From contig CAVFQD010000001.1 of NCBI GenBank assembly GCA_963624605.1, positions 22,080 to 86,079 on the forward strand: a stretch of DNA of 64,000 bases. Reading direction: 5' to 3'. This document shows positions 1 to 8,761 of this stretch, in pieces; the first letter of the stretch is position 1; the number at the start of each line of letters is the position of its first letter. Position numbers and translations under genes: made by a program. The notes under the pieces are model-generated. The model saw only the letters and a program-made list of their open reading frames with translations. It searched no databases and was not told where the DNA came from. This DNA comes from Fimenecus sp963624605. GTDB taxonomy: Bacteria; Bacillota; Clostridia; Oscillospirales; Acutalibacteraceae.

Positions 1-1
1 C

Positions 2-304
2 GAGAGAGGATATATCGTCGAAAGTCAAAGAGGCGGCGGCGGATATATCAGGATCACAAGAGCGCAATATGACCTTTCAACACTTAAAATGCATCTTATA
101 AACTCAATCGGAGCAAGCGTTGACGAAAAGACCTGTAATGCTAATGTAATAAATCTTCACGACAGAGGGCTTCTTACGGACGAACAGGCAAAGCTTATCG
201 TAACCGCTGTTTCGGACAAAATATATAAGGAATTGCCCGAAGAAAACAGAAACGAATTCAGAGCGTCGATGTTCAAACAGATGCTTCTGAGCACTATGAA
301 CTAA
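2..304 (+). CDS. ctsR: CtsR heat-shock repressor, C-terminal part (5' end outside window)
   Basis: The frame is open from base 2, so the gene is cut by the window edge. About 100 residues remain. They begin just before the glycine-rich wing of the winged-helix DNA-binding domain (ESQRGGGGYIRI), followed by the helical C-terminal dimerisation domain that ends at a TAA. CtsR represses clp genes and its own operon in Firmicutes, and McsB inactivates it on heat stress. The identification rests on the glycine-rich wing and on the order ctsR-mcsA-mcsB-clpC, which is diagnostic. The promoter and CtsR operators should lie upstream of the window. Confidence 0.9.
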   Translation, partial: ERGYIVESQRGGGGYIRITRAQYDLSTLKMHLINSIGASVDEKTCNANVINLHDRGLLTDEQAKLIVTAVSDKIYKELPEENRNEFRASMFKQMLLSTMN

Positions 305-319
305 AAAGGAGAGATATTT

Positions 320-817
320 ATGTTGTGTCAGAACTGTAAAAAAAATGAGGCTACAACTCATATAAAGACAATCGTAAACGGAGAAGCTACGGAAGCTCAT
401 CTTTGCTCGGACTGTGCAAAGAGCCTCGGCTATGACGGAGTTTTTTCGGACTTCGGCTTTAACTTCTCGGATATGTTAAGCTCGTTCTTCACAGAGCCCG
501 CTATGGCGGCTCTCGGCGGCAGGTCGCTTCGCTGCGACAAGTGCGGAAGCACCTTTAACGATATCGTAAGAAGCGGAAAAATCGGTTGCGCCGATTGCTA
601 TTCGACATTTTACGACAAGCTGTTGCCGTCGCTTGAAAGGCTTCACGGCAGAACCCGTCACGAGGGCAAAATCCCCAACGGCATTGTAGAGGTTCCCGAC
701 AAGAGCGAAAAGGAAAAATTACAGGATGAGCTCAAACAGGCGGTAGACGAGCAGAATTACGAAAAAGCCGCAGAGCTCAGAGACAAGATTAAAGCATTGG
801 AAAGCGAGGAAAAATAA
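320..817 (+). CDS. mcsA: McsA, zinc-binding activator of the McsB arginine kinase
   Basis: A 165-residue protein that activates McsB and helps control CtsR. The N-terminus has a CQNC pair (residues 3-6) matched by CSDC near residue 29, and a second zinc-type set, CDKC and CADC, around residues 73-93. The C-terminus carries a UVR motif (residues about 131-165, with YEKAAELRDKIKAL) as in UvrB and ClpC. It starts 15 bp after ctsR behind AAAAGGAGAG and runs directly into mcsB. Length and domain order are normal for the family. Confidence 0.95.
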   Translation: MLCQNCKKNEATTHIKTIVNGEATEAHLCSDCAKSLGYDGVFSDFGFNFSDMLSSFFTEPAMAALGGRSLRCDKCGSTFNDIVRSGKIGCADCYSTFYDKLLPSLERLHGRTRHEGKIPNGIVEVPDKSEKEKLQDELKQAVDEQNYEKAAELRDKIKALESEEK

Positions 818-1816
818 ATGAGTAAATGGTACATCGGCGAGGGAGACCACAACGATATAGTCATTTCGACGAGGATAAGACTTGCGAGGAACCTTGCAGA
901 CTATCCTTTTCCCGTACGCTTTGACAACAAGAGCAAAATCGAAGTAAACGAAAAAATAAGAGACGCTCTCAAGGACAAGGAAAATCTTACCTACACGGAG
1001 CTCAAAACACTTACCCGTTCGCAAATCGTTTCCCTTGCGGAAAGGCATCTCATCAGTCCCGAATTTGCGTCGAATTCCGACGCAAGAGCGTTGCTTATGT
1101 CCGATAACGAGGATATAAGTATAATGCTTTGCGAGGAGGACCACATAAGGCTTCAGGTTATGAAGTCGGGGCTTGCGCTCAAAGAGGCGTATGAGCTTGC
1201 GGATAAGATAGATACGGAAATTAACCAATCGCTCAAATATGCGTTTGACGAAAAGCTCGGCTATCTTACGCAGTGTCCGACAAATCTCGGCACGGGTATG
1301 AGAGCCTCGGTGATGCTCCATTTACCGGCGCTTACCGCAAAAGGTCAGATAGGCTCGCTTGCTTCGACCGTTTCAAAGCTCGGACTTACTATCAGAGGAG
1401 CTTACGGCGAGGGCATGTCGGCTATGGGCGACCTTTATCAGCTGAGCAATCAGGTATCGCTCGGAATAAGTGAAAAATCGGCTATCGACAATCTTAAAAC
1501 AATTACGCTTCAGCTCGCGGCACAGGAGCGTGCGGCAAGAGCGGAGGCGGCTAAGAGCATTGAGACCGAGGACGCCGTTTTCAGAGCATACGGAATACTC
1601 AAATCGGCAAGAATATTAAGTACAAAGGAATTTATGAGCTTAATCTCCAAGGTTCGTTTCGGCGCGGTTTGCGGAATGATAAACACAGACCTCAAAACGA
1701 TAAACGAGCTTATGGTATCAATGCAGCCTGCGACGATAAATGCCTTCGTCGGCAAAACGCTCAGCTTGGATGAGCGCGATGTCGAAAGGGCGAAAATCGT
1801 CAGAGAAAGGCTATAA
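818..1816 (+). CDS. mcsB: McsB protein-arginine kinase
   Basis: A 332-residue ATP:guanido phosphotransferase-fold protein. It phosphorylates arginines on CtsR and on misfolded proteins, marking them for ClpC-ClpP. The family signature STRIRLARNL is at residues 18-27, and the phosphagen-kinase-like loop CPTNLGTGMRASVMLHLPAL is near residues 153-172, followed by RGAYGEG. The ATG directly abuts the mcsA stop codon, which indicates translational coupling; the GAGG inside the mcsA end serves as ribosome-binding site. ClpC follows after 66 bp. Confidence 0.96.
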   Translation: MSKWYIGEGDHNDIVISTRIRLARNLADYPFPVRFDNKSKIEVNEKIRDALKDKENLTYTELKTLTRSQIVSLAERHLISPEFASNSDARALLMSDNEDISIMLCEEDHIRLQVMKSGLALKEAYELADKIDTEINQSLKYAFDEKLGYLTQCPTNLGTGMRASVMLHLPALTAKGQIGSLASTVSKLGLTIRGAYGEGMSAMGDLYQLSNQVSLGISEKSAIDNLKTITLQLAAQERAARAEAAKSIETEDAVFRAYGILKSARILSTKEFMSLISKVRFGAVCGMINTDLKTINELMVSMQPATINAFVGKTLSLDERDVERAKIVRERL

Positions 1817-1882
1817 GGACGGTGCGGGCGGAGATTTAATTCTCCGCCTGTTTCACAGAGAACAGAGAAAGGATGATGTTTT

Positions 1883-4351
1883 ATGTTCAAATTCACAGGT
1901 TTTACGGAAAAGGCAAACAAAGCTCTTAACAAGGCTGTTGAGTGCGCACAGAACCTCGGACATACCTATATAGGCAGCGAACATTTGCTTTTGGGACTTT
2001 TGTCCGATACCGCAACAGTTGCGGGCGTTGTCCTCTCAACAAGAAAAATCAAATTCGATGATGTCGAGGAATACATCAAACAGACTGTGGGCGTAGGTAT
2101 GCCCACACAGCTCGGAGCGCAGGACTTTACTCCGAGAAGCAAGAGGATAATCGAAAATGCGGTTTATCTTGCAGGCAGAACGGGTTATTCCCTCGCGGGT
2201 ACGGAGCATATTTTGCTCTCGATAGCAAGCGATGAGTCCTGCTACGCTTATCAGATTTTGTCAAGGGCAGGTGTTTCCTCTGAAAGCATTATGTCCGATA
2301 TTTCAAAGAAGCTTATGAGTTCGGCGTCCGGCAACGGACAGGACGAAAAGCAGTCCGGCACAGGCAATGAAACGCTTGACCAATTTTCAAGGGATTTGAC
2401 CGAGCTTGCAAAGCAGGGCAAGATTGACCCCGTAATCGGCAGACACGATGAAATTGAAAGGGTTATTCAGATTTTATCAAGGAGAACCAAAAATAATCCC
2501 TGTCTTATCGGTGAACCCGGCGTAGGCAAAACCGCAATAGCGGAGGGCTTGGCTCTTAAAATCGTATCGGGTGAGGTTCCCGAAACTCTTAAAAACAAGA
2601 AAATCGTTTCGCTTGACCTCACAAGTATGGTTGCAGGAACAAAGTACAGAGGCGACTTTGAGGAAAGAATTAAAAAGGTAATCGACGAGGTTAAGGCGTC
2701 GCCCGACATTATCCTGTTTATCGATGAGGTTCACACTCTTATCGGTACGGGAAGCGCAGAGGGTGCGGTTGACGCCGCAAACATCCTCAAGCCCTCACTC
2801 GCAAGGGGTGAATTACAGGTAATCGGTGCTACAACGATTGCGGAGTACAGAAAGAATATCGAAAAGGACGCGGCTCTCGAAAGAAGGTTCCAGCCGGTTA
2901 TGGTTAACGAACCGACCAAGGAAGAGGCAATTGAAATCCTTAAAGGTCTTCGTGACAAATACGAGGCTCATCATAAGGTTAAAATTTCCGACTCTGCTAT
3001 CAAGGAAGCGGTTGAACTTTCGGTAAGATATATTTCCGACAGATACCTGCCTGACAAAGCCATTGACTTAATCGACGAGGCGGCGTCAAGAGTAAGGCTT
3101 CGCGCCTTTACAGAGCCGCCCGAATTGCAGGAGCTTGAAAAGAAAAAGAAGGACCTTGAGGGTGAAAAGCTCAGTGCTGTAAATTCTCAGGACTTCGAGC
3201 TTGCGGCAAAGCTTCGTGACGAGGAAAAAGAGCTTGCAGACTCCCTTGAAAAGAAGAAGGATGAGTGGAAAAACAAGGCAGGCAGAAGCAAGGACGAGGT
3301 AACAGGCAAGGAAATTGCCGAAATCGTATCGCTCTGGACGGGTGTTCCCACGGCTCAGTTGACCGAGCAGGAAAGTGAAAGACTTCTTCATATGGAGGAA
3401 ACGCTTCATAACAGGATTATCGGTCAGGACGAGGCGGTAAAGGCTGTTTCAAGGGCGATAAGGCGTTCAAGAACAGGACTTAAGGACCCGAAAAAGCCTA
3501 TCGGTTCGTTCATATTCTTAGGCCCTACGGGCGTAGGTAAAACAGAGCTTTGCAAGGCTCTTGCACAGACGCTCTTCGGCGATGAAAACGCAATGATAAG
3601 GCTTGATATGTCCGAATATATGGAGAAGCACACGGTGTCACGTCTTGTAGGTTCACCTCCCGGATATGTAGGTTACGAAGAGGGCGGACAGCTTACCGAG
3701 AAGATAAGAAGAAAACCTTATTCGGTAGTTCTTTTCGATGAGATTGAAAAGGCTCACCCCGATGTATTCAATATGCTTTTGCAGATACTTGACGACGGTA
3801 TTCTTACCGATTCGCAGGGCAGGCGTGTTGACTTCAAAAATAGCGTTATTATAATGACCTCAAATGTCGGCGCTAAGCTTATAACGCAGAAAAATGCCGC
3901 ATTCGGCTTCACGGGCGACGAAAAGACTGCGGAGGAAGCAAAGGAAAAGGAGCAGATAAGAGAAGCCGTTATGGGCGAGCTCAAAAAGACGTTCCGTCCC
4001 GAATTCCTTAACCGTGTCGACGACATTATCGTTTTTGACAGACTTCAGAAGGATGACATCAAGAAGATTGCCGTTAACCTCCTTGGCTCTCTTAAAAAGC
4101 GTGTTGAAGAGCTCGGTATCGGAATTGAGTTTACCGATAATGTGATAAGCGATATTGCCGACGCAGGCTTTGACGAGGTTTACGGCGCAAGACCTCTTAA
4201 AAGGGCTATTCAGAGCAAGATCGAAAACCTTTTGTCAGAGGAAATGCTCGAAAACAAGGTTGTCAAAGGCAAGAATTATGTCTGCGATTCGGAGAACGGC
4301 GAGTTCGTCTTTAAGGAAAAATCCGCTCAGACAAAAGCAGCCGAAGAATAA
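1883..4351 (+). CDS. clpC: ClpC AAA+ unfoldase of the ClpCP protease
   Basis: An 822-residue HSP100 unfoldase that recognises arginine-phosphorylated and adaptor-bound proteins and feeds them to ClpP. The double Clp-N repeat fills residues 1-145. The first AAA+ module has Walker A GEPGVGKTA near 210-218. A UVR-containing middle domain is near 430-455 (AVNSQDFELAAKLRDEEKEL). The second AAA+ module has Walker A GPTGVGKTE near 547-555 and the C-terminal D2-small domain. Length is standard. It is the last gene of the CtsR operon, closed by a strong hairpin at 4397-4429. Confidence 0.97.
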   Translation: MFKFTGFTEKANKALNKAVECAQNLGHTYIGSEHLLLGLLSDTATVAGVVLSTRKIKFDDVEEYIKQTVGVGMPTQLGAQDFTPRSKRIIENAVYLAGRTGYSLAGTEHILLSIASDESCYAYQILSRAGVSSESIMSDISKKLMSSASGNGQDEKQSGTGNETLDQFSRDLTELAKQGKIDPVIGRHDEIERVIQILSRRTKNNPCLIGEPGVGKTAIAEGLALKIVSGEVPETLKNKKIVSLDLTSMVAGTKYRGDFEERIKKVIDEVKASPDIILFIDEVHTLIGTGSAEGAVDAANILKPSLARGELQVIGATTIAEYRKNIEKDAALERRFQPVMVNEPTKEEAIEILKGLRDKYEAHHKVKISDSAIKEAVELSVRYISDRYLPDKAIDLIDEAASRVRLRAFTEPPELQELEKKKKDLEGEKLSAVNSQDFELAAKLRDEEKELADSLEKKKDEWKNKAGRSKDEVTGKEIAEIVSLWTGVPTAQLTEQESERLLHMEETLHNRIIGQDEAVKAVSRAIRRSRTGLKDPKKPIGSFIFLGPTGVGKTELCKALAQTLFGDENAMIRLDMSEYMEKHTVSRLVGSPPGYVGYEEGGQLTEKIRRKPYSVVLFDEIEKAHPDVFNMLLQILDDGILTDSQGRRVDFKNSVIIMTSNVGAKLITQKNAAFGFTGDEKTAEEAKEKEQIREAVMGELKKTFRPEFLNRVDDIIVFDRLQKDDIKKIAVNLLGSLKKRVEELGIGIEFTDNVISDIADAGFDEVYGARPLKRAIQSKIENLLSEEMLENKVVKGKNYVCDSENGEFVFKEKSAQTKAAEE

Positions 4352-4396
4352 TCGTACGGACAAAAGACGCCGACAACAGGGCAGCGAACACAAATC

Positions 4397-4429
4397 AAAC
4401 GGGCGTTCTCGCAAGGGAACGCCCGTTTT
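4397..4429 (+). terminator. Terminator after clpC
   Basis: An inverted repeat AAACGGGCGTTC / GAACGCCCGTTT with an 8-nt loop, followed by a short T run (TTTTC). It is placed 45 bp after the clpC stop and ends the heat-shock operon. Confidence 0.85.
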
Positions 4430-4539
4430 CTGATGGGGCAAGACAAACCCAAGTGTAGAACTTTGCTTGCTTCTTACTTGAACCCGACGGCGATTTATGG
4501 TATTATTTCATTTGAAATTTCGGTGCGAACAGTGGTTAT

Positions 4540-5250
4540 ATGCTTGAAAAAAGATTTGAAGAACTTTATAACAGAGCTTACGAGAGGGGCTATAATACCT
4601 TTTCTCAATTTCTTACTATGCCCGAGCTCAGCGAGCTTAAAAAGACTTATCTCCCATGCGTCATTTACGGCGGGTATGACGGTGCCGAAAGGGCAGTAGC
4701 AGGGTTTGGTGAAAATGTTTCAAAAGAGGACTTCCCGATAGCCTGCATTAAAATAAAGCCTCTTAACGAAAAATTTGCGGACGAGCTTGCGCACCGTGAC
4801 TTTCTCGGTGCGGTTATGAACCTCGGTATTAAGCGCGAAACCGTCGGCGATATAATCGTTGACGGAAAATGCGGATATTTAATTTGTCTTGACTGTATAG
4901 CGGATTATATCTGCGATAATCTTACACGGGTACGGCATACAAGCGTTAAAGCAGAGCGTTCCGCAGTTCCGGAGTGTACCGCCGAAAAATTTGAAACCGT
5001 TACCGTGCTTGCGGCGTCAAAAAGGCTTGATGTGCTTATAGGCGCAGTGTATAATCTGTCAAGGAGCGAAGCTGTAAAGCTGATTTCATCGGAACGGGTA
5101 TTTATAAATTCCGTACTCACGCTTTCACCGTCAAAGACGGTCGGTGACGGCAATATTGTCAGCGTGAGGGGCTGCGGAAGATTTGTCCTGTCGGGCAATG
5201 TCAAGACAACAAAAAAGGGACGGCTTGTACTTGAAATAAAGCGGTACTGA
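4540..5250 (+). CDS. ylmH: YlmH-like S4-domain RNA-binding protein
   Basis: A 236-residue protein whose C-terminal part (about 165-232) is an S4 RNA-binding fold: SKRLDVLIGAVYNLSRSEA, then FINSVLTLSPSKTV. The preceding region matches the YlmH type, with DFLGAVMNLGIKRETVGDI and a conserved aspartate-glycine turn. YlmH proteins bind RNA or the ribosome. In Firmicutes the gene is often in the division cluster with sepF, but here it stands alone between clpC and pyk. The start ATG has no strong Shine-Dalgarno sequence (AGTGG only). Function beyond RNA binding is inferred. Confidence 0.85.
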   Translation: MLEKRFEELYNRAYERGYNTFSQFLTMPELSELKKTYLPCVIYGGYDGAERAVAGFGENVSKEDFPIACIKIKPLNEKFADELAHRDFLGAVMNLGIKRETVGDIIVDGKCGYLICLDCIADYICDNLTRVRHTSVKAERSAVPECTAEKFETVTVLAASKRLDVLIGAVYNLSRSEAVKLISSERVFINSVLTLSPSKTVGDGNIVSVRGCGRFVLSGNVKTTKKGRLVLEIKRY

Positions 5251-5254
5251 CGCA

Positions 5255-5530
5255 GGTTGTTATATCATAAATTATTTGTGCGACAGCACAAGCGGAACGA
5301 AGTGACGGCGGCGAGAGCCGCAATTTAGCCATTCAACGTTCTCCGAAACGGTCAAAATCTATGATTTTGCAAGCGTTTCGTGAGGTTGTTATATCATAAA
5401 TTATTTGTGCGACAGCACAAGCGGAACGAAGTGACGGCGGCGAGAGCCGCAATTTAGCCATTCAACGTTCTCCGAAACGGTCAAAATCTATGATTTTGCA
5501 AGCGTTTCGTGAGGTTGTTATATTATATAA
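5255..5530 (+). repeat. 129-bp tandem repeat, two full copies plus the start of a third
   Basis: Two identical-looking 129-bp units start at 5255 and 5384. A third copy stops after about 12 bases at 5513. Each unit folds into several hairpins: TTGTGC-GACA-GCACAA, a GC-rich GGCGGC-GAGA-GCCG, and a longer CGAAACG..CAAAATC-TAT-GATTTTG..CGTTTCG. No reading frame of note crosses it. It looks like a structured intergenic repeat that was duplicated locally. It fills most of the 492-bp gap between ylmH and pyk; the rest of the gap is the pyk promoter and leader. Confidence 0.9.
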
Positions 5531-5572
5531 AATCAGTGGAATATAAGGCTGTATTTTCGATAATAATACAAA

Positions 5573-5601
5573 TTGACAACAATTATATGCCGTGATAAAA
5601 T
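5573..5601 (+). promoter_or_regulatory. Sigma-A-type promoter of pyk
   Basis: TTGACA at 5573-5578, a 17-bp spacer and TAAAAT at 5596-5601. Transcription would start near 5608, giving a leader of about 135 nt before the pyk start codon. Confidence 0.85.
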
Positions 5602-5607
5602 ATGCGT

Positions 5608-5742
5608 GCAGTATATGTGGTGGAGTCTGTCATAAGCCGATGTGGGCTTATTTATACTGTTATCATTTTATGATGTGGGACAGAACTGCGGTTTTGTCTC
5701 TTTTTTGATAGGCTCTTCAATAAAGAAAGAAGAGGATTAACT
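5608..5742 (+). promoter_or_regulatory. Structured pyk leader with competing antiterminator and terminator (candidate riboswitch or attenuator)
   Basis: Two exclusive folds can be drawn. In fold A, 5624-5631 pairs with 5679-5687 (8 bp, one bulged A), closing a three-way junction with hairpins 5632-5638/5645-5651 (ATAAGCC/GGCTTAT) and 5662-5666/5670-5674 (ATCAT/ATGAT). In fold B, the same strand 5679-5686 pairs with 5691-5698 (GACAGAAC/GTTTTGTC) and is followed by TCTTTTTT, an intrinsic terminator. The shared strand makes it a classic on/off switch. I do not recognise it as a known riboswitch class; the ligand, if any, is unknown. A glycolytic signal would fit the downstream gene. Confidence 0.65.
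5679..5706 (+). terminator. Intrinsic terminator inside the pyk leader
   Basis: An 8-bp stem with one G-T pair, a 4-nt TGCG loop, then TCTTTTTT. It lies 37 bp before the pyk start codon, so it must be bypassed for pyk expression. Confidence 0.8.
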
Positions 5743-7152
5743 GTGAGAAAAACTAAAATTGTATGTACCGTAGGTCCTGCCTGCGATAATGAGGAAACCC
5801 TGCACAAAATGCTTCTTGCGGGGATGAATGTCGCGAGACTTAACTTTTCACACGGTACGCATGAGGATCAGCAGAAAAGAATTGACATTTTGAAGTCCAT
5901 TCGGGACAGGACAAACAAGCCTCTTGCCATTATGCTTGATACGAAGGGACCGGAGTACCGTATCGGGCTTTTTAAGGACGGAAAGTGCGTTATTAAAGAG
6001 GGGGATTCTTTTACCTTTACGGCAGACGATGTCAAGGGAGACGAAAAAAGAGTTTCCGTAAGCTACAAGGAGCTTGCAAAGGAAATGTCCGTGGGCGACA
6101 CAATCCTTGTCAACAACGGCTTGCTGATTTTTACCGTTACGAAAATCGAAGGTAATGATGTCATATGCAGGGTTGACGCAGGCGGCGTTATTTCGGACAG
6201 AAAAAGTATGAGCTTCCCCGGAAAGGTGCTCAAGCAGAAGTATTTAAGCGATTACGATAAGGCGGATTTGCTTTTCGGTATTAAAAACGATGTCGATTAT
6301 ATTGCTTGCTCGTTTGTGTCCTGCAAGCAGGATATAGAGGATATAAAATCCTTCCTTGCCGAAAACGGTGCAAAGGGAATAAGCCTTATTGCAAAGATTG
6401 AAAACAGATCCGGCATTGAAAACATTGAGGATATATGCTCCGCATGCGACGGAATTATGATAGGCAGAGGTGATATGGGCGTTGAAGTACCATATGAGGA
6501 GGTGCCCGCAATCCAAAAGGAGCTTATTACAAAGTGCCGTATGCTCGGTAAAAGAGTTATTACGGCAACGGAAATGCTGGAGTCCATGATAACCAATCCG
6601 AGACCCACGAGGGCTGAAATATCCGATGTTGCGAATGCGGTTTATGACGGTACGAGCGCTATAATGCTTTCCGGCGAGACGGCTGCGGGAAAATATCCGG
6701 TGCAGACGATTGAGGTTATGTCTAAAATTGCTGAAAACACGGAGCAAAACATACGCTATAAAAAGCGTTTTTCAACCGCTGAATTTTGTATCCGTAACGA
6801 AATGGACGCAATTTCACATTCGGTCTGCGGCATGGCAATGGACATAGACGCAAAGGCAATAGTCGTGTGCTCAATTTCTGGTATGACGGCGAGAATGGTA
6901 TCAAGATTCCGTCCGCCTGTTGATATTTTAGGACTTTCGGTAAACAAAAAAACCTATCATCAGCTTGCGATGTCATGGGGCGTAACTCCCGTAATGAGCG
7001 AGGTATATCCGTCAATAGAGGTGCTTTTCTACACGGCGAAGCAGATGGCGAAAAAAACCTTTAACCTTAAAGAGGGCGACAGAATACTCATAACAGGCGG
7101 CACCTCGGGCACTACCGGCAACACCAACACAATAAGAATTGCAACGATATAA
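5743..7152 (+). CDS. pyk: Pyruvate kinase
   Basis: A 469-residue enzyme converting PEP and ADP to pyruvate and ATP. The N-terminal RKTKIVCTVGPA motif starts the TIM barrel. The catalytic region has SLIAKIENRSGIENI and the signature AIMLSGETAAGKYP near residues 305-318. It lacks the extra C-terminal PEP-utiliser domain found in Bacillus pyruvate kinase, so it is the short form. The start is GTG behind AGAGG, consistent with the leader. The gene is monocistronic, with its own promoter and a terminator at 7165-7202. Confidence 0.97.
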   Translation: MRKTKIVCTVGPACDNEETLHKMLLAGMNVARLNFSHGTHEDQQKRIDILKSIRDRTNKPLAIMLDTKGPEYRIGLFKDGKCVIKEGDSFTFTADDVKGDEKRVSVSYKELAKEMSVGDTILVNNGLLIFTVTKIEGNDVICRVDAGGVISDRKSMSFPGKVLKQKYLSDYDKADLLFGIKNDVDYIACSFVSCKQDIEDIKSFLAENGAKGISLIAKIENRSGIENIEDICSACDGIMIGRGDMGVEVPYEEVPAIQKELITKCRMLGKRVITATEMLESMITNPRPTRAEISDVANAVYDGTSAIMLSGETAAGKYPVQTIEVMSKIAENTEQNIRYKKRFSTAEFCIRNEMDAISHSVCGMAMDIDAKAIVVCSISGMTARMVSRFRPPVDILGLSVNKKTYHQLAMSWGVTPVMSEVYPSIEVLFYTAKQMAKKTFNLKEGDRILITGGTSGTTGNTNTIRIATI

Positions 7153-7164
7153 CAACCGATAAAT

Positions 7165-7202
7165 AAAATCCGTTCTCCCGATTTGAGAGAGCGGATTTTT
7201 CT
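7165..7202 (+). terminator. Terminator after pyk
   Basis: An imperfect hairpin AAAATCCGTTCTC / GAGAGAGCGGATTTT ends in a T-rich run 14 bp after the pyk stop. Confidence 0.7.
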
Positions 7203-7264
7203 TGCGTTTGTCGAAAACAGATGCCCGTGCACTGCGCACATTTCAGAAAAACATACTTTAACAT

Positions 7265-7308
7265 TTGATTGAAAAGGCGGATTATATATGATATACTCTA
7301 AAGTATAT
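7265..7308 (+). promoter_or_regulatory. Promoter and operator-like palindrome before the first fucosidase gene
   Basis: TTGATT (7265-7270), a 16-bp spacer and TATGAT (7287-7292). A perfect 7-4-7 inverted repeat ATATACT-CTAA-AGTATAT (7291-7308) sits across the expected transcription start. That is a typical place for a repressor operator. The regulator is not in this neighbourhood. Confidence 0.5.
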
Positions 7309-7340
7309 TATTAAATTATTATTAAAAAGCGGGTGTTGGT

Positions 7341-8759
7341 ATGATAGAGGCTTATAAGCGTGCGGCGCAGGTTGTTCCTTCGGAGCGTCAGCTTAAATGG
7401 CAGAGGCTTGAATTCTATGCATTTTGTCATTTCGGTATGAATACATTTACGGATAAGGAATGGGGCGACGGAACGGCTTCCCCCGAGTTGTTCAAGCCTA
7501 CGGATTTCGATGCCGAGCAGTGGGTTAAGGCGATAAAAAACGGCGGAATGAGCGCGCTCATTTTAACCTGTAAGCATCATGACGGCTTTTGCCTTTGGCC
7601 GAGCGAATATACGGATTATTCGGTTAAGGCGAGTCCGTTCAGGGACGGAAAAGGCGATGTTGTAAGGGAGGTTTCCGACGCCTGCAGAAAATACGGTTTG
7701 AAATTCGGAATATATCTTTCCCCGTGGGACAGGCACGAGCCGAGCTACGGCAAGGGAGACGAGTATAACGAATATTATAAAAATCAGCTCAGAGAGCTTT
7801 TGACGAATTACGGCGATATATTCTGTATATGGCTTGACGGAGCCTGCGGAGAGGGAAAGAACGGTAAGGTTCAGCAGTATGATTGGCAGGGCTTTTACAA
7901 GGTTATGCGCGAGCTCCAGCCGGGTGCTACCATAAATATATGCGGTCCCGATGTGCGTTGGGTAGGCAACGAGGCGGGCGTCGGCAGAGAGAGCGAGTGG
8001 AGCGTTGTTCCGTCCTATTACTCGATAAATGAATTTACAGCCGAAAAGTCCCAAAAGGAGGACAATAAGAAGTTCCGTAAGAGCCAGAGCCAGATGATTA
8101 TGGACATGGGATCGAGAAAGGCTATCAAGGACGCGGACGAGCTTATCTGGTATCCGTCCGAGGTCGATGTTTCGATAAGACCCGGTTGGTTTTTCCATGA
8201 GAGTGAAAATTATAAGCAGAAATCCCTTAAAAAGCTTATGAATATTTATTTGAGCTCGGTCGGCAACAATTCCACTTTGCTTTTGAATATTCCGCCGGAT
8301 AAGACGGGCAGGATTTATGAAACGGACGCACTTTTGCTTGAGAATTTCAAGCATGCTCTTGACAGACGCTTCCCGAAGGACCTTTTGGCTGACGCGACTG
8401 TAACGGCTTCGTCGAATAGAGAAAGCGCAAAGAACATAATATCCACCGACGACACGCTGTATTGGCAAGCTGATGGGAACGACCAAGTGCCCGAAATTGT
8501 GTTTGAATTTTCCGAAAAGACAGAGTTCGACTCGCTTGTTTTGCAGGAAAATATCGCAACGGGTCAGCAGATAGAGAAGTTCTCCGTCTATATTGAGAGC
8601 TTTTTGGGATGGAGAAAAATCTCCAAAAAGACGGTTATCGGCTATAAGAAGATTATCTGCTTCAAGAGACCGAAAAAGACGAAGAAAATTAAAATCAAAA
8701 TTGACTCATACAGAGTTAAATGTACGCTTCTCAAGGTTGAAGCATACAACTCGAAATAA
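7341..8759 (+). CDS. Alpha-L-fucosidase, glycoside hydrolase family 29
   Basis: A 472-residue GH29 enzyme. The N-terminal catalytic barrel has FCHFGMNTFTDKEWGDG, the histidine pair LTCKHHDGFCLWPS, and the likely nucleophile aspartate in IWLDGACGEG (about residue 173). The last 120 residues (TVTASSNRESAKNI onward) resemble an F5/8 type C carbohydrate-binding beta-sandwich. There is no signal peptide, so it should act in the cytoplasm on imported fucosylated oligosaccharides. The substrate linkage cannot be read from sequence. It heads a tight run with the next three genes. Confidence 0.9.
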   Translation: MIEAYKRAAQVVPSERQLKWQRLEFYAFCHFGMNTFTDKEWGDGTASPELFKPTDFDAEQWVKAIKNGGMSALILTCKHHDGFCLWPSEYTDYSVKASPFRDGKGDVVREVSDACRKYGLKFGIYLSPWDRHEPSYGKGDEYNEYYKNQLRELLTNYGDIFCIWLDGACGEGKNGKVQQYDWQGFYKVMRELQPGATINICGPDVRWVGNEAGVGRESEWSVVPSYYSINEFTAEKSQKEDNKKFRKSQSQMIMDMGSRKAIKDADELIWYPSEVDVSIRPGWFFHESENYKQKSLKKLMNIYLSSVGNNSTLLLNIPPDKTGRIYETDALLLENFKHALDRRFPKDLLADATVTASSNRESAKNIISTDDTLYWQADGNDQVPEIVFEFSEKTEFDSLVLQENIATGQQIEKFSVYIESFLGWRKISKKTVIGYKKIICFKRPKKTKKIKIKIDSYRVKCTLLKVEAYNSK

Positions 8760-8761
8760 TT

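Noticed and set aside
5608..5742. Purine riboswitch, suggested by the three-way junction
   Set aside because: The conserved junction bases and loop-loop motifs of that class are missing, and the downstream gene does not fit.
7563..8486. Long open frame (about 307 codons) on the - strand opposite the first fucosidase
   Set aside because: It mirrors a gene with clear GH29 motifs, has no ribosome-binding site, and its translation shows no domain; it arises from the codon bias of the + strand gene.
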